DNA from: Aphelocoma coerulescens
Taxonomy: Eukaryota > Chordata > Aves > Passeriformes > Corvidae
Assembly (NCBI RefSeq): GCF_041296385.1
Contig: NC_091014.1
Span: 52,780,078-52,844,077 of the forward strand
Direction: 5' to 3'
Length of the DNA stretch: 64,000 nucleotides
In this document: piece after piece, positions 35,601-58,000 of the stretch
Layout: every line of letters begins with the position of its first letter
Position numbering within the stretch: position 1 is the stretch's first letter
Notes under the pieces: model-generated
The model's database searches: none
The model's input: only the letters and a program-made list of their open reading frames with translations
What the model was told of the DNA's origin: nothing
Made by a program: the position numbers and the translations under genes

Positions 35601-38600
35601 TCATTTCAATGCATCCAATACAACTGCCATGAAGAGACTGCTCCAACAGCACACCACTTCTCTCTGTGAGTGGACAGGAGATGAATGCCCTTTTTGATCT
35701 GCATTGAAAATGGTGTCTTCTAGGACATGGGAAAGGAAGCGGGATGAAAAGGATATTAAGTAGGCCGCATCTCGAGAGAAGAAAACCCCCTTTAATCCCC
35801 TTCCCAACTCATAAGCATCCGTTTGAGATCCAGCACAGGAAGATGAAGAGGACATGAGGGTAAGAACAGCACAATCAGAAAAAAAGGACGTGTTCTCAAG
35901 GGCACCATCAGAACACTGGCACTTCACATTCCCATCTTGAGTTTTGATACCTACCATGCTGGTACCTCTGGTTCCTTTCCAGAGGAAACTGCTCTGCTGT
36001 GTTCCCGGTTTAGGTGTTGGAGCAGTGAGGTCAGGACTCACCTTTCATGCAAGGACCAAGAAATCAGGTGACTGAGCCATATTCACAGTCATATGTAAAG
36101 AAAAGGCAGCAAACAGGAAAACTCCAGGCTGCTGCAGTGGAGTGGGTAAATTCATCAAGGAAGCAGGCAGTGGTGCATCCCCGCACTCAGAGCTGGCCTC
36201 TCCAAAATCAGTTGGTGCTAATTTCCAACAGATTTTCAAATCAAAACACAAATGCCTTTTTTTTCTTTTACAGCCAGGACCATTACTGGGAATGGCAGGA
36301 TGCAAAGACCTGGCGAGCTACCCCTTCTCTGTCCAATGGAGAGAGGCTGGAAAGCTGCTAAAAAGGGGAAAGAACAGGCTAATGTGCTGTTATTGTGAAG
36401 GAGTCAAGTAGCAGAGAGACAAAACAGAACTTCCAGCACCTTGTAGCTTGCCTTCCGGGACTGACTGCAACATCAGCCCAGGTGAGCCCAAAATCATCCC
36501 ACTAAACCCCCCCCTCAGGCTGCAGAGGAAGGGCACCACTGGTATCTTGGATCTCCATGGGAACCATATCAGAGAGAGGGGAGATGAAAGAGGAGAGCAG
36601 AGAATGGACCAGAGTGAGCAGCAGGGAATGGGAAGAGGGTGTTAGTGGGGTGAGGGGCATGAGGAAACTGTCCATGCGCCAAGGTGCCCTGCAGGGAGCA
36701 ATAACAGGCTTACTGCAAAGCCTCATGCACTGGGGAGGAAAACTAAGCAATGTATGGAGCCTGTGGTGGGAGAATGGTGTTTCCTCACAGCAGATTAAAC
36801 TGGCAGCGATACTGGCAGAGGGAGCTTGTGAGGAAAAGCAAAAGCAGGCAAGAAGAGTTCGCTCTTCCCATAGGTCTTGCGGGAGAACATGGTGAGCAAA
36901 GCAGGGAGACTAAGGATGCTTCACTACACCCATCCTCCTCTTCCCCTCCAGCCCCCAGAGGAACCTACATTAGGAAAATACCCTCAGCAGTGTCACCTCC
37001 TCCTCTTTTTCTCCAGCCGTGGCCTGGGGGTCTCCAGGCAGTGATGGCTGTCACCTAGGCTGGGATGAGCAACCTGGGGTGCCAGTGCCCACTTAGCCCA
37101 CCCAAAGCCTCCTCTTACACCGCTGAGGGGTTCATCCCTTTGTTGGATGGCAAAGCAGCTGCCACATGGCAGAAGCATGAGAGTTCATGATGGTCCAGGA
37201 AAGGGCTGGCAGCATGCTGGCCAAGCAACACTTCACAGGCATCAGCTCTGCACTTTGCAAGTGACTCTGCTGTCCCATGACAGCCCTACATTCCTGCTGC
37301 CCAAGTACCACGTGGGATCACTCCCACACTGACAAAGGGAAGAGCTTGTGTTCTTCACCAAGGGTAGGCCCCATTCTTCAGAATATCTCCTTGCCTGCCT
37401 GACAATGGGAGCAAGCACAGAGACTTGGTCTCTGCCTCTGCCCATCTCTGAGTTATCTTCCCCCACATTCTTGGCTGCTCCTTTTTAGTTCAAGGAATGA
37501 AACTCATGGCAGAGTCAGTCAGGGAGTCTCTGCTCTGATGCCTTTGGAGGAGGCACTTTTCCAGATACAGTGCAGATCTTCCCAAGTGGGTGCTCCCTTC
37601 CTGGAAGCTCAGCTCTCTGCCTGCACAGGCTTTGCTGCAGCTCACACACCACCAGTGCTGCTTTGGCTCGTCTTCACATCAGCTCTGCTGATGTGGTCCC
37701 AGACCACTTGGGGATGCCATTAGCTTATTTATTAGGAGATAGTGGGAAAGGGCTGACAGCTGCAGACCCCCTTCTTGCCTGCACACAGACAACTCCACAC
37801 TCAAAGGTGTATTTTTCTCATGTGTGGCTGGGGTTTCACCATCCCACCTGACCACACAGAATTGGGAGCAGCTCCTGGGGCTCCCTTGCAAGGGGTATTT
37901 GCTCAGGGCTACCCAAAGCAATTGCAAAGCTTCCTCATCCCAGCCCAAACAGCTGCTTCTCCACAGATACTCCCTCCACATCTGACTGAGGCAGGAGGAC
38001 ACGATCATGAAGTTCACTCCATGGTGTATAGCTACAAGCCTGGCAAACTGGTTGAGGCTTCAGCCATTTTTCTCAGACATCAGCCATTTTTCAACCAGCA
38101 GATTCCTGCCAGCCTGGCATTTTTCTAATGTATGGTCTGTAGTGATTTTGACAGGAAAACTCCCATCTGTCCCCTCCTACTTCCACGCAGCCCAATGTGC
38201 CGTGTCATCTTGGTGTCACATTGTCCTGATTCTGGCACTTTAATGCAAGACCACTGAGGGATTTGGTGCATGAGGCACAGCCGATGCCATGCAGCACCTG
38301 GAGCTCATTGTCTCCTTTGCAAAAGGCAGAGAAGGAAGTTACTGTCTGGTCATTTTGGCTGCTCTCTGCCATGGCCTGCTCAGTGATGCAGCCTGCTTCA
38401 GCTGACAGACTTGTAGAAAGAATCAGAAATGTCAAAATTACCTTCTGCTCCACAGCAGGTCTACCAGTGATTTGTTTTTCTCTAAGGTGGGCAGCTGCAG
38501 GATACACTGCTCTCTGCAGTTTTAACTGTCATTCACTCCTGATTTTATTTTCAAATCCACAGTTCAAATGCATTCTCCATTTATAGGATGGGCAAGTGGC

Positions 38601-40890
38601 ACTGACATGGTCTTTTCTCCCCTGTGCACCTAACTTCCCCACAGGATACTTAGAAATGTGCTCTATTCCTCCTTCCTCCCCAAGAAGCTCTCTGTATTCT
38701 GCAAAAAGGAGAAGCTGTAGTCAAAAATGATTGTTGCTTCAGGAAAAAAGGCAGCAGAAATAAATGGGCTTTCTCCCACATCTAGCAGAGGTGGAGAGCT
38801 GAACAGTAAGTTAGGACACAGAGACACCAGCCTGAGCAAGCAAGCATTCCCTGGGGAAATGGGGCACTTTGTGCCCTTGGATAAAAGAGATCTCCTGTAC
38901 CTTCACTTGGTGCTGCCTGTGCCACACATCTCTCTGAGCTCACTCGCTGAAGCTTTCCCTTGTCTTCCCAAACACAACCCTAAATGCACTACAGAAAACA
39001 GGGCTGCTGGCAGCCTTGTGCCGCAGCAATGGGCCATCACCTTTGCTGCAGGGCCACTGCAACTGGCAGCAGCTGAAAAAGGATTTTCCTTCCCGGACCT
39101 GTAAGCAATTGGTGCTTTGCACTCTGTATTTTTCCATTTGGGAAAACCAGGTTTGGGACAGACACTACAAAAGCAATCTGAAATCAAATTTAACAGAGTT
39201 TTACGCACTGCAGGAGCGCAGTTTCAAAGGGTGTTTAGGGGAGAGTGCCTGTAGCCAGCCATTTGGAGGGATACATTATAAAAAAAGGCAATAAAAAATA
39301 CCAACTCCCCTTGTCTTTCTGCAGGCACAGCCTCAAGCAAATGCACACAAAGCCACAAAGGAGAGGAAAATGTGCCTGTCCCCAGCTAAAAAAAATATGC
39401 TCAGGACAATATGCACAGTCAAAAGGGGGATGAATCAGAACAACATAGCTGGACCCAAAACAAAGTTCTCAAGGATATAAATTGGTGAGCATCTGGGTAC
39501 CAGGTCCTGAAAAACCAACCACTGCAAGCAAAATGGACAATTAAAACCAGGGACATCTGACATTTCACTTATCTGGACAGGACGCTAAATAGGAGTTCAA
39601 ATTTCAGAGAATGGCATTTAACCTGGATACCCTGTTGCCTGGATGAATACTTCGACCACTGTTGAGATCATCTTCCCCCTACTTTTCTATTCCATTCCTG
39701 CCTCCATCACCAAAACTACCTGGCAAATTCAGGATGAGCTTTCTACCAAGAAACATGGTAAATAAACTGTCTAGCTATAAATTCTCCTAGTCCTACTTGT
39801 TCCTATTCTCATCTTAAGGGTGGAAAACAGTGAACCAGAACATTTCAGAGCAATGACACCAATAAAATAATCCTGACATTTGCTTGCTGCAGATTAGAGA
39901 AAGCCCCAGCAATTACTGAAAATCCTGCAAGTTTTGGTTCTGTCAATGGCCATCTTTATCCCCTATCACTACAGTACACTAATGTTTAACATCAGCTATC
40001 ATATCTCCCATCCTCAGTAACTAGCAAAAAAAATGACATCCAAAGATGGCATCATGAACAGCCAAGGACAGAAATCTACCATGTCTACCATCACTGACAT
40101 AAAGAGGCAGTCTTTTGTAGCAGAAAGACTTTCTTGGACAGTTTCAGTTCCCAGCATCTGCTGAGGCTGTTGACATAGAGGGCAAAATTTGATGCAGTGA
40201 GCAGGATACCAGGCCATTTGGCAGAGGAGACACCAAACAGAATATTACGTAGTTTTCAAAGGCTGGTTAGACTTGAACTGGGAAAAATACCACTAGAAAG
40301 TCAACCAAGAATTGGTTTGCTTATATACTGCTTACTTTTAGCTTTCCAGCCAACCTAGCCAATCTAGCACATGAATTTCTTGAGTTTACTTTCATTCAAC
40401 ACATGAAAGTGCTTTATGAACAGTGACAGTAAGTGACATCCCGTTTCTGTTCCCCAGAGCTAAACAGCTGGAACTGGGAAGTTAGTGAAAATTTCCTCTG
40501 CAGGGGAGCTGGTCTAGTCAAACTCAAGAGCAGAAGTGAGAGAATAGTTTCTAATGATGACACAACCCCTAATTGTATAGATCATCATTTCAACTCAGCT
40601 GTAATAAAGCATGTCCACACAAAAAGCTATTTGCATAAACTACTCTTAGCCAGGCCAAGTCCTGCACCCACTGCACTACACAATGGAGCCTAATACCGAC
40701 CTCAGTGAGCCAAAGGTGTGGTTCTCAGTTGTGTGGGAGTAGGACCAAACTCACAGTCAAAAGCCTGGCACAGCAAAAAAGAAGCACTGCCAAACTAAAG
40801 AATTAAGCTTAGCTTAAGTCCCTGGTCTGCAGATAATTCTCCTCCCTCATGCTCTGACTGCCCGCTCCTGAACACAAGACAAAAAACTCT
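23661..40890. other. Intergenic DNA, RBX1 side (no gene recognised)
   Basis: Mixed-composition sequence with locally higher GC between about 28 and 39 kb. The longest uninterrupted frames here (for example at 27591-28076 and 32090-32623) show no family features, no paired splice sites and no repeated conservation pattern I can recognise. I treat them as chance. A short interrupted CTG repeat lies at 28506-28532. No tRNA, snoRNA or CRISPR-like structure was seen. Confidence 0.55.
28506..28532 (+). repeat. Short interrupted CTG triplet repeat
   Basis: Nine triplets: four CTG, one CTA, four CTG. It is short, interrupted and outside any recognised exon, so it is probably stable and without coding meaning. 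Confidence 0.9.
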
Positions 40891-40894
40891 GACT

Positions 40895-41054
40895 GGAAGC
40901 TCCAGCAAGACTTTATTCAAAGGGATACAATAGCAAGAAATTAGCATGAAAGAAGAATTGTATACATTACTGACTTTCCAAGTCACTAAAGCAAACCCAT
41001 AGTGACAAGAACAACTGAGTTCGATGACGTAACAAGAAGCGTGTGACCATCTCT
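40895..41054 (-). other. RBX1: RBX1 3' UTR (about 160 nt, end approximate)
   Basis: From the base after the RBX1 stop codon to the inferred cleavage site. The only strong signal is AATAAA (minus strand) at 40912-40917, followed by AGTCTTGCTGG and then a U/G-rich stretch (GTTTTTTGTCTTGTGTTC, about 40869-40886) that suits a downstream cleavage element. The 3' UTR is therefore very short. The exact cleavage base is inferred. Confidence 0.75.
40912..40917 (-). terminator. Poly(A) signal AATAAA of RBX1
   Basis: Canonical hexamer on the minus strand, about 140 nt after the RBX1 stop codon, with a U/G-rich element a further 25-45 nt along. It is the first canonical signal after the stop. Confidence 0.8.
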
Positions 41055-51853
<10,799 letters not shown>

Positions 51854-51925
51854 TCATCTCATGGCCCCGCCCCCTCCCCCGCCGCGCCCTCGCCGGCAGG
51901 TGAGGGGGGGGGGGCCTGAGTGCGC

Positions 51926-51949
51926 GGTCACGTGAGGGTGGTCACGTGA
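51926..51949. promoter_or_regulatory. Tandem GGTCACGTGA E-boxes (USF/TFEB-TFE3 type)
   Basis: Two exact copies of GGTCACGTGA start at 51926 and 51940, 14 bp apart, about 160-185 bp upstream of the RBX1 start codon. The core TCACGTGA is a high-affinity site for USF1/2 and the MiT/TFE factors and overlaps the CLEAR consensus. Binding and effect on RBX1 are inferred. Confidence 0.5.
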
Positions 51950-52019
51950 ACGCGCGCCTGAGGGCGGCAGCCAGGGCGGGGCCGCGCGAAGTTACCTCAT
52001 CGCTCCGCCACCAGTGTTC

Positions 52020-55000
52020 GGGCTATCGGTGTAGCGCCTCACTAAAATCCCTTTGCACTCGCCTCCCTGCCCTCATCATATGAGGGGCTTTAGCCGTCAA
52101 TAAACGTCTAGCTTGTTTTCGCCCATCGTAATCGATGCAGAATGAGGTGAGGCTGGCGGTGTTGCAGCTGTAGCCCTTTTGTTCTCCCTTTTTTTAAAAG
52201 GAACATGGAATTGCGGGAGACAGGACGCGCAGCGTCCAGGTTACGCTTACGACGTGCAATTTGTGCATACAGTAGTTACAGTCAACATGGATTTAAAGGT
52301 GCTGCCAGAGCTGCCCACGCCTTGCCTGTTCTGTTGGAAGGATGGAGGCAACAGGCACGGGAGCTGGTTCTGAGAGCTTCCTCCATCAGTACCTTTCCGA
52401 GAAGGTCAGTGGTAGTATTGCCCATGTTATGGAAACTGAGGGCAGTACGCTCCCCAGCAGGACAACTGCAGATCTTGAAATTTCACCCAGCTTTGCAGGT
52501 CCCTGGAGATGTGATCTCTCTGCAGTCACCCCTTCTAAATCCATTTATACACTGTGCTGCTCCACGGATGTGGGAAAGAGGAGGTTGTAGAAGCACTAAA
52601 AGGCCATTTTCTTGCATAGATACAGGGGAGCAATATCTGTACTCTACCTCTCATAAGTACTTGGGCCCAAGAGCACTGTTCTGGTCTGTCTCCATTGTAC
52701 CCATCTTGCTGTGTGCATACAGCTTTTTCCTGAGACCCAGTGCTTGCTGGGGTGGGGTGTCTGGCAGTCTCCAAATAGACTTAAGCCTAAAGTAGGGACC
52801 TGCAGTAAGAATGAGATGATGCTGTTATTGGATGTGTTGGGATAATTTTAATATTTGGATTGGGATTCATATTTGAAAGACATGTAATGCTTGTGCCTTG
52901 ACTTATGCCCAAACCTAAATATTGGCAGGGTCAAGCTGAGCCTGAAAGTTGCACAGACAATAAAGGTAAGTTTGAAGAAGAAAAATGCCCTCCCTCATGT
53001 AAACACTCTTTAACACCTCTCATTACCTATATGGAAAGCTTCCATTTCCCTGAATGGAAACAAATTCAGATTTCCATCCTGTTGCTCTGTATTCAGGACT
53101 ATTGCAAAGGAGTATTTTGAAAATGGGAGGTGGGTGCTTGAGAAAATGTATTTTTCACCTTCAAAAAAATAGCTCTTTTCAAAGCAGAATTTGCAAGATT
53201 TCTTATTAATAGATACATCAATTCTAACCCTAATGTGTATGTGATGTAATGTGTATGGCAGTGTCCCCAGTAGGACATTCCTCAGAAAGAAGCCAGGACA
53301 TTGAACAAACATGTAGACTAGGGCATATACATTCCAGAGAAATGTTAACATGCATTTTCACTTTAAGTGACTGCTGCAATATAAAATTATACTTTCCCCT
53401 CCTCAGCTGTTGTCACCAGGGGAGGTGGTTGCCAGTGGGTAAAAGCCATGCAGCCAGCAATCATGTGGTCTGGATTTATCTTTCAGTATCTGGCAGCAAA
53501 AACAATGTAGCAACACAGATCTCGAGTTAAGTCTTGCTAAAAGGTGATGGTGTTCTTAGGAAAACAAAAAAGATAGCAAACGTGATGCAGAACAGAACAC
53601 ATATCTGCATGTTTAATTAATTAATATTTACTTATCTGTGTATGCAGTTACATTTTACCAACAAGTGCATTAAGAGATCTCCAGTACACTTTGCAAAGTG
53701 AAATGAGTGACAGTATAGTCCTGCACTTCATAAAAAGGGCTAAGCTACCTTCTTTTCTATACATAAAATAATCTGTTTTCTGTTGATTTTAGTGCCATCT
53801 CCATCTCTTTCCTCCTGGGAAAAGTGCATTTCCTCAGACCTGTTTTGCCCTCTTAAGGCTGTATATTATAGACGGTTGTCAGAAGCTGCTGCAGGAAGAA
53901 AGGCTGCAGCTTTGAAAGGCATCAGTCTCAAAAGAAGTATAACACTGTGGTCCAAATTACCAGGGATGCTTTGAAGAATGGATCATTTTTCAAATCTCTG
54001 GGACATGCAGGGGAAGAAGAGAAGGCTGCCAAATTGAAAAGGCAGGGAGACAGACAGACTAGGTGGCATGTGACAACTGCTGTGAATATGGTTAGTCCCA
54101 ATTAAAATGAGACAAACTCTCTCTCCCAATTGTCAAAGATTGTTCCAAAAGGCAAGGTACCAACAACCTTTCAAAACCAGTGTCTTGGATTTTGGTCACT
54201 GCCCTTCTCCTTTATGTTCATTTTGTTGGCGGATTGTTTATTTTTCTGCAGTCACCAACATTATCCTATGTGGGATTTATCCCTCAAATGCTTCCCTCCT
54301 CCATACGTGCACTCTTTGAATGCATGTGCCTGACTGGACTGCTGTGGAACTGCTCCCGGAGGGGTGGCTGCTTGCAGCCCTGGCTCTGCACCTGCACGGG
54401 GACTGGGCAGAAGGCCTGGTGGTGTTCATACTGACACAACTTGTCCCTCCAGAGCAGAGGGATCCACATGGCAGTGGGAGGATCCCCCAGAACTGAGAAG
54501 GAAAATGCAGACAGGAAAGGTGGATTTGCTTAGTCCTCACTGCCTGAGCTGTTTGCAGCACCAGAGAAGATGAACAGTTATCATGACTAATGCTCCAGTT
54601 TGATGGGGTCTTTCTGGGGCACTGGGGTCACTTAGGAAAGAAACTGTTCTGAAAGAGAATTGCAGCACTTTCAAACACTCTTCAGAGCAAGTCATGAGAG
54701 TAAGAATGGGCCTTCCAAGACTGCCAGGAGCAAAGAGGGGGAAAAAAGGGGAGGTGGCCCTTTTCTAAGTGCTTACAAACCTCAGGTTTTCTCTTGCCTT
54801 TCTCTGCTTCACCCTCTCGGTGTTGCCTGCTTAAGGTGTGGTTTCAATGGTGCCCTAAGCAGCGTCAAGCAGGAATTACCTGGTATATGGGACTAGTTGC
54901 TAGTCAGTGGTTGCCATTCAAGGAGCAAAAATCAGGTGCACGTTATTACCTTTTAAAGAACTGTAGGGCTGACTGGCTGGCTGCCCTCCAGTTGCTGATG

Positions 55001-58000
55001 CTAGTAAAACCATTTGAGTTGGCTAAATTGGGACCCTTTGCTTTTGGATGCACACAGCATTCACAAATCACTGTTGGGGCAAAACTGAATCTATGGTTAT
55101 TCTGTGTTGCCACAAAACTTTCTCAAAGTTCATGAGGTAGGCAAACAACCTCCCACCAAGGCTCTGTACAAGTCTCTGTAGCATCTCCAGCTGATTCAGT
55201 GTGCTTGGCATAGGGAAATTGAATTCAGAGACAGAGCCAGAGGGGTAGACTAAGCAATATATCCCATAGATTTTTGAACCAGACTGTGCTTGCTTTCTGT
55301 GGAAACCCAAACTCCCTGCCTCTGTGTATGTCTTCCAGATGACGGTCACATTAAACCCCATATAGTATCCCTGTCTTTGTAATCCATTACTAAAACCTCA
55401 GGAGAGAATGGGAGCCTCCAAACTGGCTAAAAAGAACAGATGAGGTTCTGAGAGAGGAGCAGGTTGTAGCATTTAAAGGGATGGTGACTAATTGTCACTC
55501 TTCCTTTCTCCCGGCATTTTACCTTAAGCTGCTTGATAGCTAAAATAACACACAATCATTGTGGCAGCCTGCAGGACCGTGGGTGCTTGCAAAACCCATG
55601 GTACGTACTAACTCTGCCCAATCTCCTGCAGGGAGTCTTTCCCCCCACATGAATAAACAAGCAATTGGGGCTGTGGCTGTAGACTCAGCGAATGACATCG
55701 TCCCCACAGTGGGCATCTCGGGCCCCACATCACGCCTGACAATCAGCTGCAGCTGATACAGAGAAACATGGTGAGAACAGAGTGATCCCAGTGTGTTACC
55801 GTGAGGATGTTGGGCTGATTCCATTCTGCTTCAAGAAAGGGCTTGTAGCTATCCCTCCTGTGCATGAGCACCCCTGTACTCCCCATCCTAATCCTTGCTG
55901 AGGAGCTCCATTTCGGAAGGAATCCAACACCAACCCCCCCTCCTTCCTGCCACCTCTTTGCAGTTCTGGGCGTCAATCTGCATACGCTGATCGTATCTGG
56001 CTGTGCTGCCACCTCCCGAGAGAAAGCAGCATCCCGGCTTCTGCTCAGAGGAAAGGAAACGTTCCACAGCCAGGCTCCCAGCCTGCACGGAGGGCCCCGG
56101 GGAAGCCAGGACTCTCCACACCGCCTGCAGCCGGCGGAGGCAAGACGTGGGCCCGAGAGTCGCCACACCTCTAGGTCAGCTGCAGTCTGAGCACCTCAGT
56201 TACTTACAAGGTTGAAGAAGCAGGAGGGTGAGACTGCCTATAAGCAACTGAGAAAAAAAAAGGCATACACAGGGAAGAGTGATGGCTTGGAAGAGAGGAA
56301 GAATCTTTAACCTGAGCTGGGATCCCAATGAGATGTGAGACAGGCTAGGATTGTAATTGGAAGAGAGGACAAGCCTTTCAGAGGGTAACTAACAGGAAAG
56401 CAGTAGCAAAGGAGTGATGATGTTAACCTGAATAACCCAGAAAAACTGCATGATGTGACAAGAGGCTATGGGATAGTCCAAGTGCAGGAGATGCACCATT
56501 TGAGTATCAGGTCACAGTCTGGATCAATTTCATTGCTCAAACAAGAGTTTTCAAAGTGCCTTTTATCCGTTTAAGGAGGATACAAAAAAGAAAAAAGGAC
56601 AATGTTATGATAACTCAATAGAAGTAGTTATATTCATTTACTACTGCATGTAAGCAACACTGGAAGATCTGCCAGGCTAATTAGCAGTAGCCAGAAAAAA
56701 CCACAAGAGTAACCAAAGTAGTAACACAAGCTTGCCTGCATGTAAATCAATAAACTCCTACTGATTTGGGAAATCCATGAACCTTCAGAAACATGAGGGG
56801 AGGCAGTTCCAGACTGCTGCGTGGGAGACACTAAAACACTGTTTACAGATATTCTTATCTACAGTTTTTCCCTGACAGTCTTGAATGTGGGAGAGAGTCA
56901 TACAGAGGGAATAAGCACTAAAATCAGACCAAAAAAAAAAAATTCAGAAAAGAGAGGTCTGGAAGCTACCTCCACTGACTCAAAGATTTTGATGATTTTT
57001 GGAAAGGTGACAAGCACTGAGCTGTAGCTTTGCATTTGACTTACATATTAATTCTTTATTCTTTTCCCAAGAAATATAGTATGCCAAAATTCCTCCAAAG
57101 ATCTCTTGATGGAATCAAATTCCTAACTGCAGGTTCTGCTCAATAAGACACAATTCATTAGCCTTTGCCATCCTTCTTTGTCACAATAGGAAAGATGCTG
57201 CTGTTGGTTAAAGCATCTCGTTGTAGTCCCTGGTAGTCATAGCAAAGGCACCATTTGACAATTGAAAACTGTAAAGATCCAAGTTTTTCTGTCACTTTTT
57301 TGGTGGGTTTTGTTGTTACTCTTGGTTTTATTTGGTTTTAGGCAGGGGGATGTTGAAGGGAGTTCAGATGTGATTTCAGGGAAAAAAAATTGAACTGATT
57401 TTATACTATTTCTTCTTAGAAAGACACAAAGGAATGGGAAAAAAATAGCTGGCCTAATGACATGGCAATTTCTTGTACAAAACCTATATGGATATTACAA
57501 AAAAGCCAAGAGTGAGGGAGCCATCAATCCTCTGCCTCCCATACCAGCCGGAACAAAAAGTTGTGGTACCTAACTCAGACAATCTTCAGAAGGCAGGATT
57601 TAAAGTATTTCTGGCATTTAACCACTTTCTGTTATGAATGCCTAGATAAAGACAATATACTGAGGTTAGCCGTGCTTTGGACTTCACTGTAAATTTCATT
57701 ACAGCATCTAGGTCAGCAAATCCCACAAGAGATGGTCTCTCTGCCAGTTCTATACTGAACATACCTTGAATGTATCTTGCTGTGTTAAACACCATTTCCT
57801 TTAATTTCCAAACTCAGCACAACTGGATCTCCAGAACATCAGTAGAAAGAAGGGCAATTTGCGACAGCGAGCTTTCACTGATCAGAACAGAGAAGCTCCC
57901 CAATTCTGACCGCTGCAGGAAATGCAGAAAATAGGAGCAAGCAGAGAAGCAAGTGTGAGTGCAGAGCCTACTCTTTGGTAATTTTTACTTTTGGTAATTT

